A stretch of 16,886 nucleotides of DNA from JAHEIJ01 sp040235565 (GCA_040235565.1 JBECLA010000021.1:1-16886); one strand, 5' to 3'. Counted from the stretch's first letter, positions 1 to 7,361 are shown. Made by a program: numbers and translations. The notes: generated by a model not told the origin, from the sequence alone.

Positions 1-112
1 GCTGTTCTTCGAAATCCGTCCCCAGGTATGGTGGCGCAAGATCAATGATTGGGATGACGAAGTGTCGGTGTTATTCCGGCTGGAATGGCTGTTCGGCCAG
101 AAATACCTGTAA
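1..112 (+). CDS. 3' end of a probable outer-membrane beta-barrel protein (partial)
   Basis: The frame starting at base 2 is open from the window edge to a TAA at 110-112 and gives 36 residues ending in GQKYL. Two stretches alternate polar and hydrophobic or aromatic residues (FEIRPQVWW and VSVLFRLEW) with a charged Asp-rich turn between them. That is the pattern of a terminal beta-hairpin of an outer-membrane barrel. The base composition matches the rest of the chromosome, whereas the AT-rich DNA that follows does not. The family cannot be named from so short a piece, and a periplasmic beta-rich protein is also possible. Confidence 0.55.
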   Translation, partial: LFFEIRPQVWWRKINDWDDEVSVLFRLEWLFGQKYL

Positions 113-136
113 TGTTGCCGGCTAAGATTTGTGATC

Positions 137-204
137 GTCAGTCAATTGCTGACATATTGATATAAAATGTATACAAAGCGACAATAATGTATATATTTAT
201 ACAT
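137..204. promoter_or_regulatory. AT-rich leader with two inverted repeats ahead of the cassettes
   Basis: The 113-247 interval is AT-rich and non-coding. It contains GTCAG/CTGAC arms at 137-141 and 149-153, and a perfect 7-bp inverted repeat ATGTATA-tatt-TATACAT at 187-204. TTGATA-like and TATAAA-like hexamers occur around 157-166, but no pair with good spacing and match was found. A promoter that reads into the two plus-strand genes downstream would have to lie here, so this is a candidate region and not a mapped promoter. Confidence 0.3.
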
Positions 205-247
205 GTGACTAGATATGAGTACTATATGGGTCTCTGTCTAAATCACT

Positions 248-254
248 GTTATGC
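248..254 (+). other. Core recombination site (R'-type, GTTATGC) at the left end of cassette 1
   Basis: GTTATGC resembles the integron core site GTTRRRY. It is the exact reverse complement of GCATAAC at 759-765, which overlaps the stop codon of the next gene. In a circularised cassette these two elements pair as R' and R'' of the same attC, so the match marks 249 as the likely left boundary of cassette 1. No companion R''/L'' element is seen to its left, so it could be a remnant attI or a secondary insertion site. Confidence 0.5.
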
Positions 255-269
255 GTAATAGGACAAAAA

Positions 270-764
270 GTGCAAATAGGAACATTGATATTGTTCTCTG
301 GAAAGATGGGGGCAGGAAAATCAACGAAATCAAAGCAAGTATCTCAGGATCGCAATGCTGTTTTAATCTCTGAGGACGAGTGGTTGTCAACGCTTTACCC
401 TAATCAAATCACTTCATTTGAAGATTATCTCCATTATTCTTCTTTATTGAAACCACTGGTTAAGACACATGTTGTGAATATATTAAAAACGGGTATCGAT
501 GTTGTAATGGATTTTCCTGCAAACACTGTAAATCAACGAAAATGGTTTAAAGAACTTATTTCTGAAGCAAATGCGCAAAACGAACTTATCTATCTCAATG
601 TGAGTAATGATGTTTGTTTAAAACAAATTAGGAAAAGGCGTCTTGAGCATCCCGAAAGGGCTATATATGACACTGAGTCAATGTTCAATGAAGTAACCAA
701 ATATTTTCAAGAGCCTAAACAAGGTGAAGGGTTTAATATTCATGTTGTGGAACGAAACGCATAA
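270..764 (+). CDS. P-loop kinase-like ATPase (AAA_33 / zeta-toxin-like fold), cassette gene
   Basis: A 164-aa protein. A Walker A motif GKMGAGKST lies at residues 11-19 after a hydrophobic first strand. An acidic SEDEW follows at 34-38, where small nucleotide, antibiotic and zeta-toxin kinases hold a substrate-binding or catalytic Asp. A second strand ends in MDFP, and an Arg-rich stretch near 121-126 (RKRRLE) may be the lid. This supports ATP binding and phosphotransfer to an unknown small molecule. It starts at GTG with AGGA six bases upstream (260-263). Its AT-rich composition differs from the flanks, and its stop codon lies inside the R'' box of the attC-like site. It is probably a complete integron cassette gene. 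The substrate cannot be inferred, and chloramphenicol phosphotransferase-like, toxin-like or nucleotide kinase roles all remain open. Confidence 0.82.
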   Translation: MQIGTLILFSGKMGAGKSTKSKQVSQDRNAVLISEDEWLSTLYPNQITSFEDYLHYSSLLKPLVKTHVVNILKTGIDVVMDFPANTVNQRKWFKELISEANAQNELIYLNVSNDVCLKQIRKRRLEHPERAIYDTESMFNEVTKYFQEPKQGEGFNIHVVERNA

Positions 765-830
765 CAAGGCGCTTTTTCAGACACAAACTACGCTGCGTTT
801 CGTTTGCGCCGCACAGCTTTGTTGTTAAAA
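759..830 (+). repeat. attC-like integron recombination site 1
   Basis: The site begins with R'' GCATAAC (759-765) and ends with a core GTTAAAA (824-830). Nested inverted repeats lie between: GGCGC (768-772) with GCGCC (806-810), and CAAAC (784-788) with GTTTG (802-806). It starts on the stop codon of the preceding gene and ends 9 bases before the next start codon, which is typical cassette spacing. The R'' box is perfectly complementary to the core at 248-254, as expected for the circular form of cassette 1. The final base of the core departs from GTTRRRY. Confidence 0.7.
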
Positions 831-839
831 GGGATTTAA

Positions 840-1148
840 ATGCTCGAACTAAGGCCGACCTGTGAGAATTGCAACAAGGAGTTGCCGCCTGACTCAACGG
901 AAGCAATGATTTGTACATATGAATGCACATTTTGCAGAGATTGCGTAGAAAACATTCTTGAAAATGTCTGTCCGAACTGTGGCGGAGGCTTTTGCCCCAG
1001 ACCTATAAGGCCGAAAAGAAATCTCAGAAATGACAATTGTCTTGGTAAAGACCCGGCATCAAAAGTTATAAAATACAGACCTGTCGATGCTGAGGCACAT
1101 AAAAAGTTTGCTGCAGGTATAAAGGATATACCACCAGATGAGCGATAA
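840..1148 (+). CDS. DUF1272 domain protein, Cys-rich putative zinc-binding, cassette gene
   Basis: A 102-aa protein whose first 60 residues match my memory of the DUF1272 family: MLELRP, then CxxC (8, 11), C25, CTFCRDC (29, 32, 35) and CPNC (44, 47), then RPIRP. The paired cysteines suggest one or two structural zinc sites in a small treble-clef or ribbon fold. The function of the family is unknown. A basic, poorly conserved tail of about 40 residues follows. The start is ATG with GGGA six bases upstream (831-834), inside the short gap after attC-like site 1. The gene is AT-richer than its flanks and is closed by a second attC-like site 4 bases after its stop. No partner protein is implied by the context. 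Confidence 0.85.
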   Translation: MLELRPTCENCNKELPPDSTEAMICTYECTFCRDCVENILENVCPNCGGGFCPRPIRPKRNLRNDNCLGKDPASKVIKYRPVDAEAHKKFAAGIKDIPPDER

Positions 1149-1151
1149 AAC

Positions 1152-1226
1152 ACATGACAATTCGCTCAAGTCGGGGCCGCGAAACCGCTGCGCGGTTTTT
1201 GCGGCCCTTTAGCGCAACCGTTAAAT
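1152..1226 (+). repeat. attC-like integron recombination site 2
   Basis: The left end ACATGACAATTCGCTCAAG (1152-1170) closely resembles the start of the classical aadA-type 59-base element, and the right end is a perfect GTTRRRY core, GTTAAAT (1220-1226). Between them GGGCCGC (1174-1180) pairs with GCGGCCC (1201-1207) and AAACCGC (1182-1188) with GCGGTTT (1191-1197), giving a long imperfect hairpin. The T run after it is short, so a terminator role is secondary. The left R'' box pairs poorly with both available cores, so recombination may be weak. Confidence 0.65.
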
Positions 1227-1307
1227 TGAACAGAGGTGGAGCCAGATACGTTCTGTGGGTGGAGGACAGGAGATTGTTGAACGTACCCGGCCCCGAAACA
1301 GGCAGGC

Positions 1308-1949
1308 TTAATCGATGCTCACCATTCGTTGGTCCTGGTAATCCAGCTCAACCCGGCGGTTTTCACTCTGACGCGTTGCACTGCTCAAGGGTTCATCGTC
1401 GGCCACACCTGCGACCTGGATACGATCCTGTGGGGCGCCGTATTCCACCAGGAGTCTGGCTACCGCTTCAGCTCGCTGCTTGCTCAGATACTTGTTGTAT
1501 GCCTTCGGGCCGAAACTGTCCGTGTGGCCGTTGACCTTGAGGATCAGATCCTTGTTTTCAGACAGGTACCGGGCATGTTGTTCTAGCAACGCGTGGTATT
1601 GGGCATCAACTCCGGTCTTATCAAAGGCAAAACCAATGCGCTGTTCCTGTGGCCTGATGGCCGGTGGATATAAAGCTGGCTCTTCAGCGGCAGGATCCAT
1701 CAAAGGCGTCTCTCCGTTCATGTTTGTCCCGTTAGTCGAATCCCGGGTAGTGAAGTCTGCTGTCTGGCTTTCCAGCGTTACAACCGGCTCGTGCATGTCA
1801 CTGGCGGGTTGACCGGTTTCCGTGACAGCGGGAGTTACCTCCTGAAGCGGTTGGGTTGTTTCCTGGCTGGCACAGCCACCCAGGACGAGCAGTGGCAGGC
1901 TGGCGAACAGGACAAAGGGATACGGATTTCTTTTGAGAGCATTTTTCAT
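1308..1949 (-). CDS. pdsO: PdsO-type OmpA-family lipoprotein of the dedicated sortase system
   Basis: A 213-aa protein. Basic residues and a hydrophobic segment (11-24) end in the lipobox LGGC with the lipidated Cys at 26. A Thr/Glu/Pro-rich linker to about residue 95 follows, then an OmpA C-terminal domain with GHTDSFG, YNKYLSKQRAEAV and NRRVEL, the usual peptidoglycan (diaminopimelate) binding signatures. It should sit in a membrane leaflet and hold the cell wall. AGGAG lies eight bases before the ATG. It stands downstream of the pds kinase on the same strand with a 156-base gap that holds its own probable control sites. The position beside kinase, regulator, target and sortase fits the family named PdsO (proteobacterial sortase system OmpA family protein). 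By sequence alone, a generic Pal/OmpA-like lipoprotein is the alternative. Confidence 0.85.
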   Translation of the reverse strand: MKNALKRNPYPFVLFASLPLLVLGGCASQETTQPLQEVTPAVTETGQPASDMHEPVVTLESQTADFTTRDSTNGTNMNGETPLMDPAAEEPALYPPAIRPQEQRIGFAFDKTGVDAQYHALLEQHARYLSENKDLILKVNGHTDSFGPKAYNKYLSKQRAEAVARLLVEYGAPQDRIQVAGVADDEPLSSATRQSENRRVELDYQDQRMVSID

Positions 1950-1988
1950 GGTTCATCTCCTCGGGTGTCAATAAAATGGTATTTGAGA

Positions 1989-2005
1989 AACATCCATTGG
2001 ATGTT
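1989..2005. promoter_or_regulatory. Perfect palindrome upstream of pdsO
   Basis: The arms AACATCCA and TGGATGTT are perfectly complementary around a single T. The palindrome lies 40-56 bases before the pdsO start codon, where an operator or activator site would sit. No T run follows, so it is unlikely to be a terminator. Confidence 0.4.
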
Positions 2006-2039
2006 GCTTGAGGAGAAGTATGGCGAGGGAGTGAGGCGT

Positions 2040-2080
2040 GAGACTGACGGGATTGCGTCAGACCGGCGATTAATTCTGAC
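2040..2080 (-). promoter_or_regulatory. Cluster of GTCAG boxes upstream of pdsO (putative PdsR sites)
   Basis: On the minus strand GTCAGAATT lies at 2080-2072 and GTCAGTCTC at 2048-2040, starts 32 bases apart. An inverted GTCAGACCG lies between them on the plus strand (2057-2065). The nine-base GTCAGAATT is identical to a box in the pdsR/target intergenic region. Three helical turns between the two direct copies suits an OmpR-family regulator. The assignment to PdsR is inference. Confidence 0.4.
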
Positions 2081-2105
2081 GAAATCAGGCAGAGAGAGGA
2101 ATTGA

Positions 2106-4247
2106 TTATTTTTGTTGAGGCAGGGTGACCCGGATTTCGACCCCGCTGGTATCTTTACGATTTAATGCGCGGACCCGGCCGGCATGAAAATCCACGATCA
2201 GGCGGACGATGTATAATCCCAGGCCAAGGTGTGGCGTCTCGCCTTTTTTATTTCGTACTGACACCATGGATTCGAACAGGTTGTCCTGCATTTGTTCCGG
2301 CAGGGCCGGACCCTGGTTCAGCACACTGAGTACCAGGTGGTGATCGTTTGCGTGAAGCCGGATCACAATCGGTGTCGATGGCGCATGAAAGTCGACAGCA
2401 TTGGCGACCAGTTTGTCCAGCATCTGGGCAATGAGTTCAGCTACACCGGAGATAGTGCAGTTGTCTTTGACCTCGGATTGCAGTTCGAAACTCGCGGCTG
2501 GATAGGCAATCCGATGCCCCGCGATACAATTTTCAACAAGCTGACAAAGATCCAGCGTTTGGCGTTGCTCGGATTGCAGGGTCTGTTCCAGTCGCGTGGC
2601 CTCGCTCATCCGGGTCAGAATGTCGCTCAGGCGAGCCATACCCTCACGGGCCCGGCCCAGGTAGGTTTGCCTGGTCTCCTCACTGTCTACGGTTTCCAGG
2701 TTATCCAGGGAGGAACGCACCACGGTAATCGGGGTACGCAGTTCATGTGACAGTTTACTTGCCATGGACTCCAGATAGCGGTTGTATTCAGCCAGGCGGG
2801 ATAACATGTCGGCAAAACTGCGTGACAGGTCACCGATTTCATCTTGGGTGGTGGAGCGGGTAAAGTCATTGAGGATGCGGCCGTCTTCACCGATGGCATG
2901 TTCGGCCTGATTGCGCAGGCGGCGAATGCGAAACGAAAGCCGGGTGGCGTAACCTAACAGCACCAGTACCGCGATAAAGAATGTCAGGACGCTGAGGTTG
3001 ATCAGTATTTCCATCGCCCGGTTTTGCAAAATGAGAATGGCATTGCTGGTCTCCTCGATGGCGATGGCGCCAATGGTCTGATCGTCAATGCGGACCGGAT
3101 AGGTGGCAGTCAGAATGCGTACCCGCTGGTCCGGGGTTTCCCGCCAGGCCGTAGTCGGGGTACCTTCCAGTGCCGACTGGAAGGCCTTACCCTGTAAACG
3201 CGAAGCCGTCGAGAGATCATCCTCAAAACTCTCGCTTGGTTGTTGCAGCAATAGTTGATAGAGCAATCGCACCAGGCCGCTGATAAAACTTCTTTCTTCA
3301 GGTACCCGTGTTGCGACATGGGTGGAATCATTTTGCTGTGTCAGATCACCCGTCACGGCGAGGACGCGATGGTATTTATCGATGACCCAGGTGCGAGATG
3401 CCGGCTGGGCGATGCGCGTTAACATGGCTTCCAGTTCAGGAGAAGGAATAATGATCGTGCCCAGCTCAGCGGGCGACGCCGTGGTCCCGGTAAGACTGTT
3501 GATCTCGCCGCTCACGGGATCATCCACATCGGCGATAAAGAATGACAGGTTGTCACCGATCAGGGAGAGCGGAATACGAAATTCAATATTGTAACCATTG
3601 GGTGTTTGTTGCCACTCACCCTTGATACGCAACTCCGGTGCCACAGCGTGTAGATTGTCGGCTTCACCTTCCATCCGATGGGCATTGACCCAACCCGGCG
3701 AGAGCGTGGTGATGACGTAATGCCTGATCTGGCCTGCGGGATCCCGCAAGATTATGCGCAAATGATCACTTTTATCCAGGCGCAGGGTATCAGGTCGCCG
3801 ATAGACCATGATGTCATCAGAGATCTCGAACATCACATACAAATAGTTTTTATATGTTCCAACATGACTTCGGAAACCACCATTGGTTAAATTTCCAAAG
3901 CCGTCGGTCAATTGCATGCGGCCCTGGTATTCGGCCCAGTCATCCAGGTAACCATCGAGTTGAATGGCGCTACTCAGGGGCCGGACATACATGTGTGAAG
4001 CCGGAGATGCGGCATAATACGTTTCACCTTCGGGTTGAATGCCGCGTGGGGTAAACAAATCGGTCTGTCCCTGTAACACCGCGGCAACGATTTGCGCGCG
4101 ACCCAGTAAATTATTTTCCTGGTTGCTACGCAGGAAGTCTTCCATATCCTGGATATAGCGGACACCGATCCAGGGCACCACAAACAGTACCGCTGAGACC
4201 AGGAGCAATTTGCCGCGAATTGACAGACTGAACAGTTTTTTACTCAA
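2106..4247 (-). CDS. pdsS: Dedicated sortase system sensor histidine kinase
   Basis: About 713 aa from a TTG start that overlaps the pdsR stop. An in-frame ATG at 4268 would add seven residues, and neither start has a clear Shine-Dalgarno. TTG is preferred because the first membrane helix then starts at about residue 14, as is usual here. Order: helix 14-30; a long periplasmic region with a CBM9-like carbohydrate-binding signature (DGYLDDW at 98-104, later strands YLYVMFEISDD and a DPAG turn); helix about 414-434; HAMP linker; HisKA with SHELRTP and phosphoacceptor His501; HATPase with N-box Asn616, NQGPALP (644-650) and LGLGLYIV (674-681). All catalytic boxes look intact. It should autophosphorylate and pass phosphate to the overlapping pdsR product. 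The ligand is unknown. Confidence 0.9.
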   Translation of the reverse strand: MSKKLFSLSIRGKLLLVSAVLFVVPWIGVRYIQDMEDFLRSNQENNLLGRAQIVAAVLQGQTDLFTPRGIQPEGETYYAASPASHMYVRPLSSAIQLDGYLDDWAEYQGRMQLTDGFGNLTNGGFRSHVGTYKNYLYVMFEISDDIMVYRRPDTLRLDKSDHLRIILRDPAGQIRHYVITTLSPGWVNAHRMEGEADNLHAVAPELRIKGEWQQTPNGYNIEFRIPLSLIGDNLSFFIADVDDPVSGEINSLTGTTASPAELGTIIIPSPELEAMLTRIAQPASRTWVIDKYHRVLAVTGDLTQQNDSTHVATRVPEERSFISGLVRLLYQLLLQQPSESFEDDLSTASRLQGKAFQSALEGTPTTAWRETPDQRVRILTATYPVRIDDQTIGAIAIEETSNAILILQNRAMEILINLSVLTFFIAVLVLLGYATRLSFRIRRLRNQAEHAIGEDGRILNDFTRSTTQDEIGDLSRSFADMLSRLAEYNRYLESMASKLSHELRTPITVVRSSLDNLETVDSEETRQTYLGRAREGMARLSDILTRMSEATRLEQTLQSEQRQTLDLCQLVENCIAGHRIAYPAASFELQSEVKDNCTISGVAELIAQMLDKLVANAVDFHAPSTPIVIRLHANDHHLVLSVLNQGPALPEQMQDNLFESMVSVRNKKGETPHLGLGLYIVRLIVDFHAGRVRALNRKDTSGVEIRVTLPQQK

Positions 4248-4929
4248 GCCAGCGGTAACCCATGCCATACACGGTTTCAATGCAATTGAAGTTGGTATCG
4301 TGTTTAAGAAATTTATTGCGGATGCGTTTGATGTGCGAAGTGATCGTCGCGTCATCCACGACAATGCGGGCATCCTCCATCAATTGCTCCCGGTTCTTTA
4401 CGTGACCGGGATGTCGCGCCAGAGCGTGGACAATCCAGAACTCGGTCAGGGTGAGATCCACCTGTTGCTCCTGCCAGGAAACCTGAAAACGATTCATGTC
4501 GAGACGCAAGGATCCCCGTTCCATGATGTCTTCCTGCTTTGGGCTGGCGGTAAGCGCATCAAGCCGGCGGAAGAAGGCGGCGATACGCGCACACAGGTTG
4601 GGCAGGCTGATATCCTTGGTGAGATAGTCATCAGCGCCCAGCCGTAAACCGGAGATAATATCCAGATCACTATCCCGGGCTGTGAGGAAGATAATCGGCA
4701 CGGTATCGGACTTGGCCCGCAGCAAGCGACAGATTTCAAATCCGCCTTCGGCATCCTCTTCCAGTCCGATGTCCAGCAAAGCCAGGTCCGGCAAGCGTGA
4801 GTTGAAGGCCTGCAGGGCTTCATCACGGGTACCGTAAAGCACGACTTTATATCCCTGCCGGCGCAAGGCATCGGCATAGTTATCCCGAATGGCAGGCTCA
4901 TCTTCCACGATGGCGATGTGTTGCGGCAT
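4240..4929 (-). CDS. pdsR: Dedicated sortase system response regulator, OmpR/PhoB type
   Basis: A 229-aa protein starting MPQHIAIVEDEP with GGAAG five bases before the ATG. A longer open frame runs to 5004 but its extra 25 residues are not receiver-like. The receiver domain (about 4-120) has the acidic pair E9/D10, phosphoacceptor Asp53 in LALLDIG, Thr83 in FLTARD and Lys105 in DDYLTKD. A winged-helix DNA-binding domain follows (about 135-229), ending ETVYGMGYRW, the standard Trans_reg_C ending. It overlaps the kinase gene, so the two are co-translated. It faces the target/sortase operon across a 248-base divergent region that carries repeated GTCAG boxes. It probably controls sortase, target and pdsO expression. 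Confidence 0.92.
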   Translation of the reverse strand: MPQHIAIVEDEPAIRDNYADALRRQGYKVVLYGTRDEALQAFNSRLPDLALLDIGLEEDAEGGFEICRLLRAKSDTVPIIFLTARDSDLDIISGLRLGADDYLTKDISLPNLCARIAAFFRRLDALTASPKQEDIMERGSLRLDMNRFQVSWQEQQVDLTLTEFWIVHALARHPGHVKNREQLMEDARIVVDDATITSHIKRIRNKFLKHDTNFNCIETVYGMGYRWLE

Positions 4930-5005
4930 TGTCTTCCAACCCCTGGTGCTGATAGTGCCTACCCTAGCACAGCTCGCCCGGCTTGTACCTGCAGCCGGGA
5001 CCATT

Positions 5006-5045
5006 GTCAGAATTCGTCAGATTTTATCATCACCCTGTCAGTTCC
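5006..5045 (+). promoter_or_regulatory. Three phased GTCAG direct repeats in the pdsR/target divergent region
   Basis: GTCAGAATT (5006-5014), GTCAGATTT (5016-5024) and GTCAGTTCC (5037-5045) lie on the same strand with starts 10 and 21 bases apart, so all three face one side of the helix. OmpR-family regulators bind such direct repeats. They lie 133-172 bases upstream of the target gene start and 77-116 bases upstream of pdsR. No convincing -35/-10 pair was identified in 4930-5177. Confidence 0.45.
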
Positions 5046-5177
5046 GATGCGGCATGTTGCCATGCTCATCGCCTTTACTTGTCATTAACAACGAATCCGG
5101 CGCGTGAAGGGAATTGATATTTTGCCAGGGATGGCGCGCTGGGCCATTTGCTTAAATGCTAATCACAGGGGAATTCC

Positions 5178-7361
5178 ATGTTTCGACTTACCCGCTCCCG
5201 ACCAGGCTATCGCAAAAAACGCGACTACCTCGACGATGGTTATACCAGCAAAGCCGGGATTGTTGTCTGGTTGCAACGTTTGATTATGCTGGTGCTGATA
5301 TCTGTCCTGCTGGTGTTTTTGTTACTACTGGGCGATGTAGTGCATGCCGCTGAGAAGGATTTGCGACTGCCGATTGTAGCTATGCAGGATGTGAGTGAAG
5401 GCAGCCTGTTACTGAAGACAGATCAACCGGGGCGTTATCAGCAAGTCCCGGTGCTGCATACCGATGTCGACATGCGCGTCTCCGGCATGGTAGTGCGGGC
5501 CCGTGTCAGGCAACATTTTCGGAATCCGGGACAGGACTGGGTTGAAGGTATTTATGTGTTTCCCCTGCCTGAACAGGCGGCGGTGGATCATCTGCACATG
5601 CAAATTGGTCAACGCATCATTGAAGGCGTGATTAAAGAAAAGCAGGAAGCCAGACGGGTCTATGATCAGGCCAGACGTGAAGGCAGGAAGGCTGTCTTGA
5701 CTGAACAGCAGCGCCCCAACATGTTTACCAATTCCGTTGCCAATATCGGTCCCGCAGAAACGGTTGTGGTCGAGATCGAATACCAGCAGGTCGTACGTTA
5801 TGACCAGGAACGGTTCAGTTTGCGTTTTCCCATGGCCATCACGCCGCGGTATATTCCCGGCAAACCGGTATTGGAAACGCTGAGTTTTAGTGGCAGCGGT
5901 TGGGCCAGGGATACGGATCAGGTTCCCGATGCCTCACACCTCACCCCACCCGTGCATCAGGGTGATGGCAAGGTAAATCCGGTGGCATTACGGATTGAAA
6001 TGGATGTGGGTTTTCCCTTACAGGAAGTGAAAAGCCTGTATCACCGGATCACGCAACGTGAGCATGGAGTGGGACAGATCACCGTGACCCTGGCTGCCGG
6101 TGAGGTGCCGGCAGATCGGGACTTTGAACTGGGTTGGATTCCCGAGACCGGCCAGGCTCCCCGTGCGGCCCTGTTCCGTGAAGAAATCGCCGGTGAGTTC
6201 TATCACCTGTTAATGTTGTTACCCCCCGAGCAGGCTACAAACAACAGACAGCGGCTGGCACGTGAAGTCATTTACGTGATTGATACCTCGGGTTCGATGG
6301 CGGGCACATCCATCGAACAGGCAAAGCGCGCACTGGAGATGGCATTGACGCGTTTACAACCACGTGACCGGTTCAATGTTATCCAGTTCAATTCCACCAC
6401 GCATGCCTTGTTTCCCCAGGCGCAGGTCGCCAACCCGACAAATCTGCGGCAGGCCCGTCGTTATGTGCGACGGCTGGGTGCTGATGGCGGCACCGAAATG
6501 GCATCGGCGTTATCTGCCGCGCTGCAACAACAGGGTGAGGGACAATCCGTAAGGCAAGTCATCTTCTTGACCGATGGCAGTGTGGGTAATGAGGCCGCCC
6601 TGTTTGATTTGATTAAACGATACCTGGGGAACAGCCGGTTGTTTACCATCGGGATTGGTTCTGCGCCCAACAGTTACTTTATGCGCAAGGCGGCGCAATA
6701 TGGCCGCGGTACCTTTACCTATATCGGTGATGTGGGTGAAGTTAACGAGAAAATGGCCGACTTGTTCGCCAGGCTGGAAAACCCGGTGATGACCGATCTC
6801 GCAGTACAGTTGTCCGATATGGAAACGGTGGAAGTGTGGCCCAGGCGGATTCCGGATCTTTATCACGGCGAACCGGTGATCCTGGCGTTAAAAACCACAC
6901 GCGCGGAAGAAAACCTTACTGTTCAGGGAACCCGCGCGATGGCACCGTGGCATGTCTCGCTGGCGATGAACCAGGCACGCGACGGCGACGGGATCGGTGT
7001 CTTCTGGGCCCGGAGCAAGATCGCCGCGCTAATGGACAGCCTTCACGATGGTGCGGACAAGCGCAAAGTGCGGGAGGAAGTGATCAAGGTGGCGATGACG
7101 CATCACCTGGTCAGTCGTTATACCAGTCTGGTTGCCGTCGATGTAACTCCCTCACGTCCAGTGGGTGTGCCGCTTAACAGCCAGGCCGTGCCGGTTAATC
7201 TGCCACAGGGGCAAAACTACCAGAAAATCTTTGGCCGGCTGCCGCAAACTGCAACTCCGGCGGCTTTACATTTGATCACCGGCCTGGGCCTGTTGTTGTT
7301 ACTCTGGCTGATTACGCCATTGAGATGGTATGCAAACCACAAGCTGGCAGGTCGTCCATGA
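5178..7361 (+). CDS. Sortase target protein with VIT and von Willebrand A domains
   Basis: 727 aa, start ATG with AGGGGA six bases upstream. A basic N-terminal extension of about 34 residues precedes a long hydrophobic segment ending in HAA, an extended signal sequence. A VIT domain (about 65-205, with FPLP and the EKQEARRVYDQA stretch) is followed by a vWA domain whose MIDAS motif DTSGS is at 369-373, with GGTEM and LTDGS further on. This suggests metal-dependent protein binding. The C-terminus has a sorting signal: LPQTA (688-692), a hydrophobic helix, then RWYANHK. LPQTA differs from classical LPXTG only in the last residue. It overlaps the sortase gene by 4 bases, as expected for a single dedicated substrate of the marine proteobacterial type. 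The biological role is unknown, and inter-alpha-trypsin inhibitor heavy chains share the VIT-vWA layout. Confidence 0.92.
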   Translation: MFRLTRSRPGYRKKRDYLDDGYTSKAGIVVWLQRLIMLVLISVLLVFLLLLGDVVHAAEKDLRLPIVAMQDVSEGSLLLKTDQPGRYQQVPVLHTDVDMRVSGMVVRARVRQHFRNPGQDWVEGIYVFPLPEQAAVDHLHMQIGQRIIEGVIKEKQEARRVYDQARREGRKAVLTEQQRPNMFTNSVANIGPAETVVVEIEYQQVVRYDQERFSLRFPMAITPRYIPGKPVLETLSFSGSGWARDTDQVPDASHLTPPVHQGDGKVNPVALRIEMDVGFPLQEVKSLYHRITQREHGVGQITVTLAAGEVPADRDFELGWIPETGQAPRAALFREEIAGEFYHLLMLLPPEQATNNRQRLAREVIYVIDTSGSMAGTSIEQAKRALEMALTRLQPRDRFNVIQFNSTTHALFPQAQVANPTNLRQARRYVRRLGADGGTEMASALSAALQQQGEGQSVRQVIFLTDGSVGNEAALFDLIKRYLGNSRLFTIGIGSAPNSYFMRKAAQYGRGTFTYIGDVGEVNEKMADLFARLENPVMTDLAVQLSDMETVEVWPRRIPDLYHGEPVILALKTTRAEENLTVQGTRAMAPWHVSLAMNQARDGDGIGVFWARSKIAALMDSLHDGADKRKVREEVIKVAMTHHLVSRYTSLVAVDVTPSRPVGVPLNSQAVPVNLPQGQNYQKIFGRLPQTATPAALHLITGLGLLLLLWLITPLRWYANHKLAGRP

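Noticed and set aside
836..1153. Antisense open frame over the DUF1272 gene
   Set aside because: It is the mirror of a recognised Cys-rich protein with good translation signals on the plus strand.
1174..1207. Hairpin read as a simple terminator for the DUF1272 gene
   Set aside because: The T run after it is short, and the flanking sequences fit an attC-like site better. Dual use is possible.
1154..1534. Plus-strand open frame after attC-like site 2
   Set aside because: It runs through the hairpin and then antisense to pdsO, and has no recognisable protein features.
4930..5004. 25-residue N-terminal extension of the response regulator
   Set aside because: The receiver domain begins at MPQHIAIVEDEP with a good ribosome binding site, and the extension lies in the divergent control region.
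7325..7357. 11-residue extension of the sortase
   Set aside because: It starts inside the target coding end, and the ATGA overlap at 7358 gives the natural start and membrane helix.
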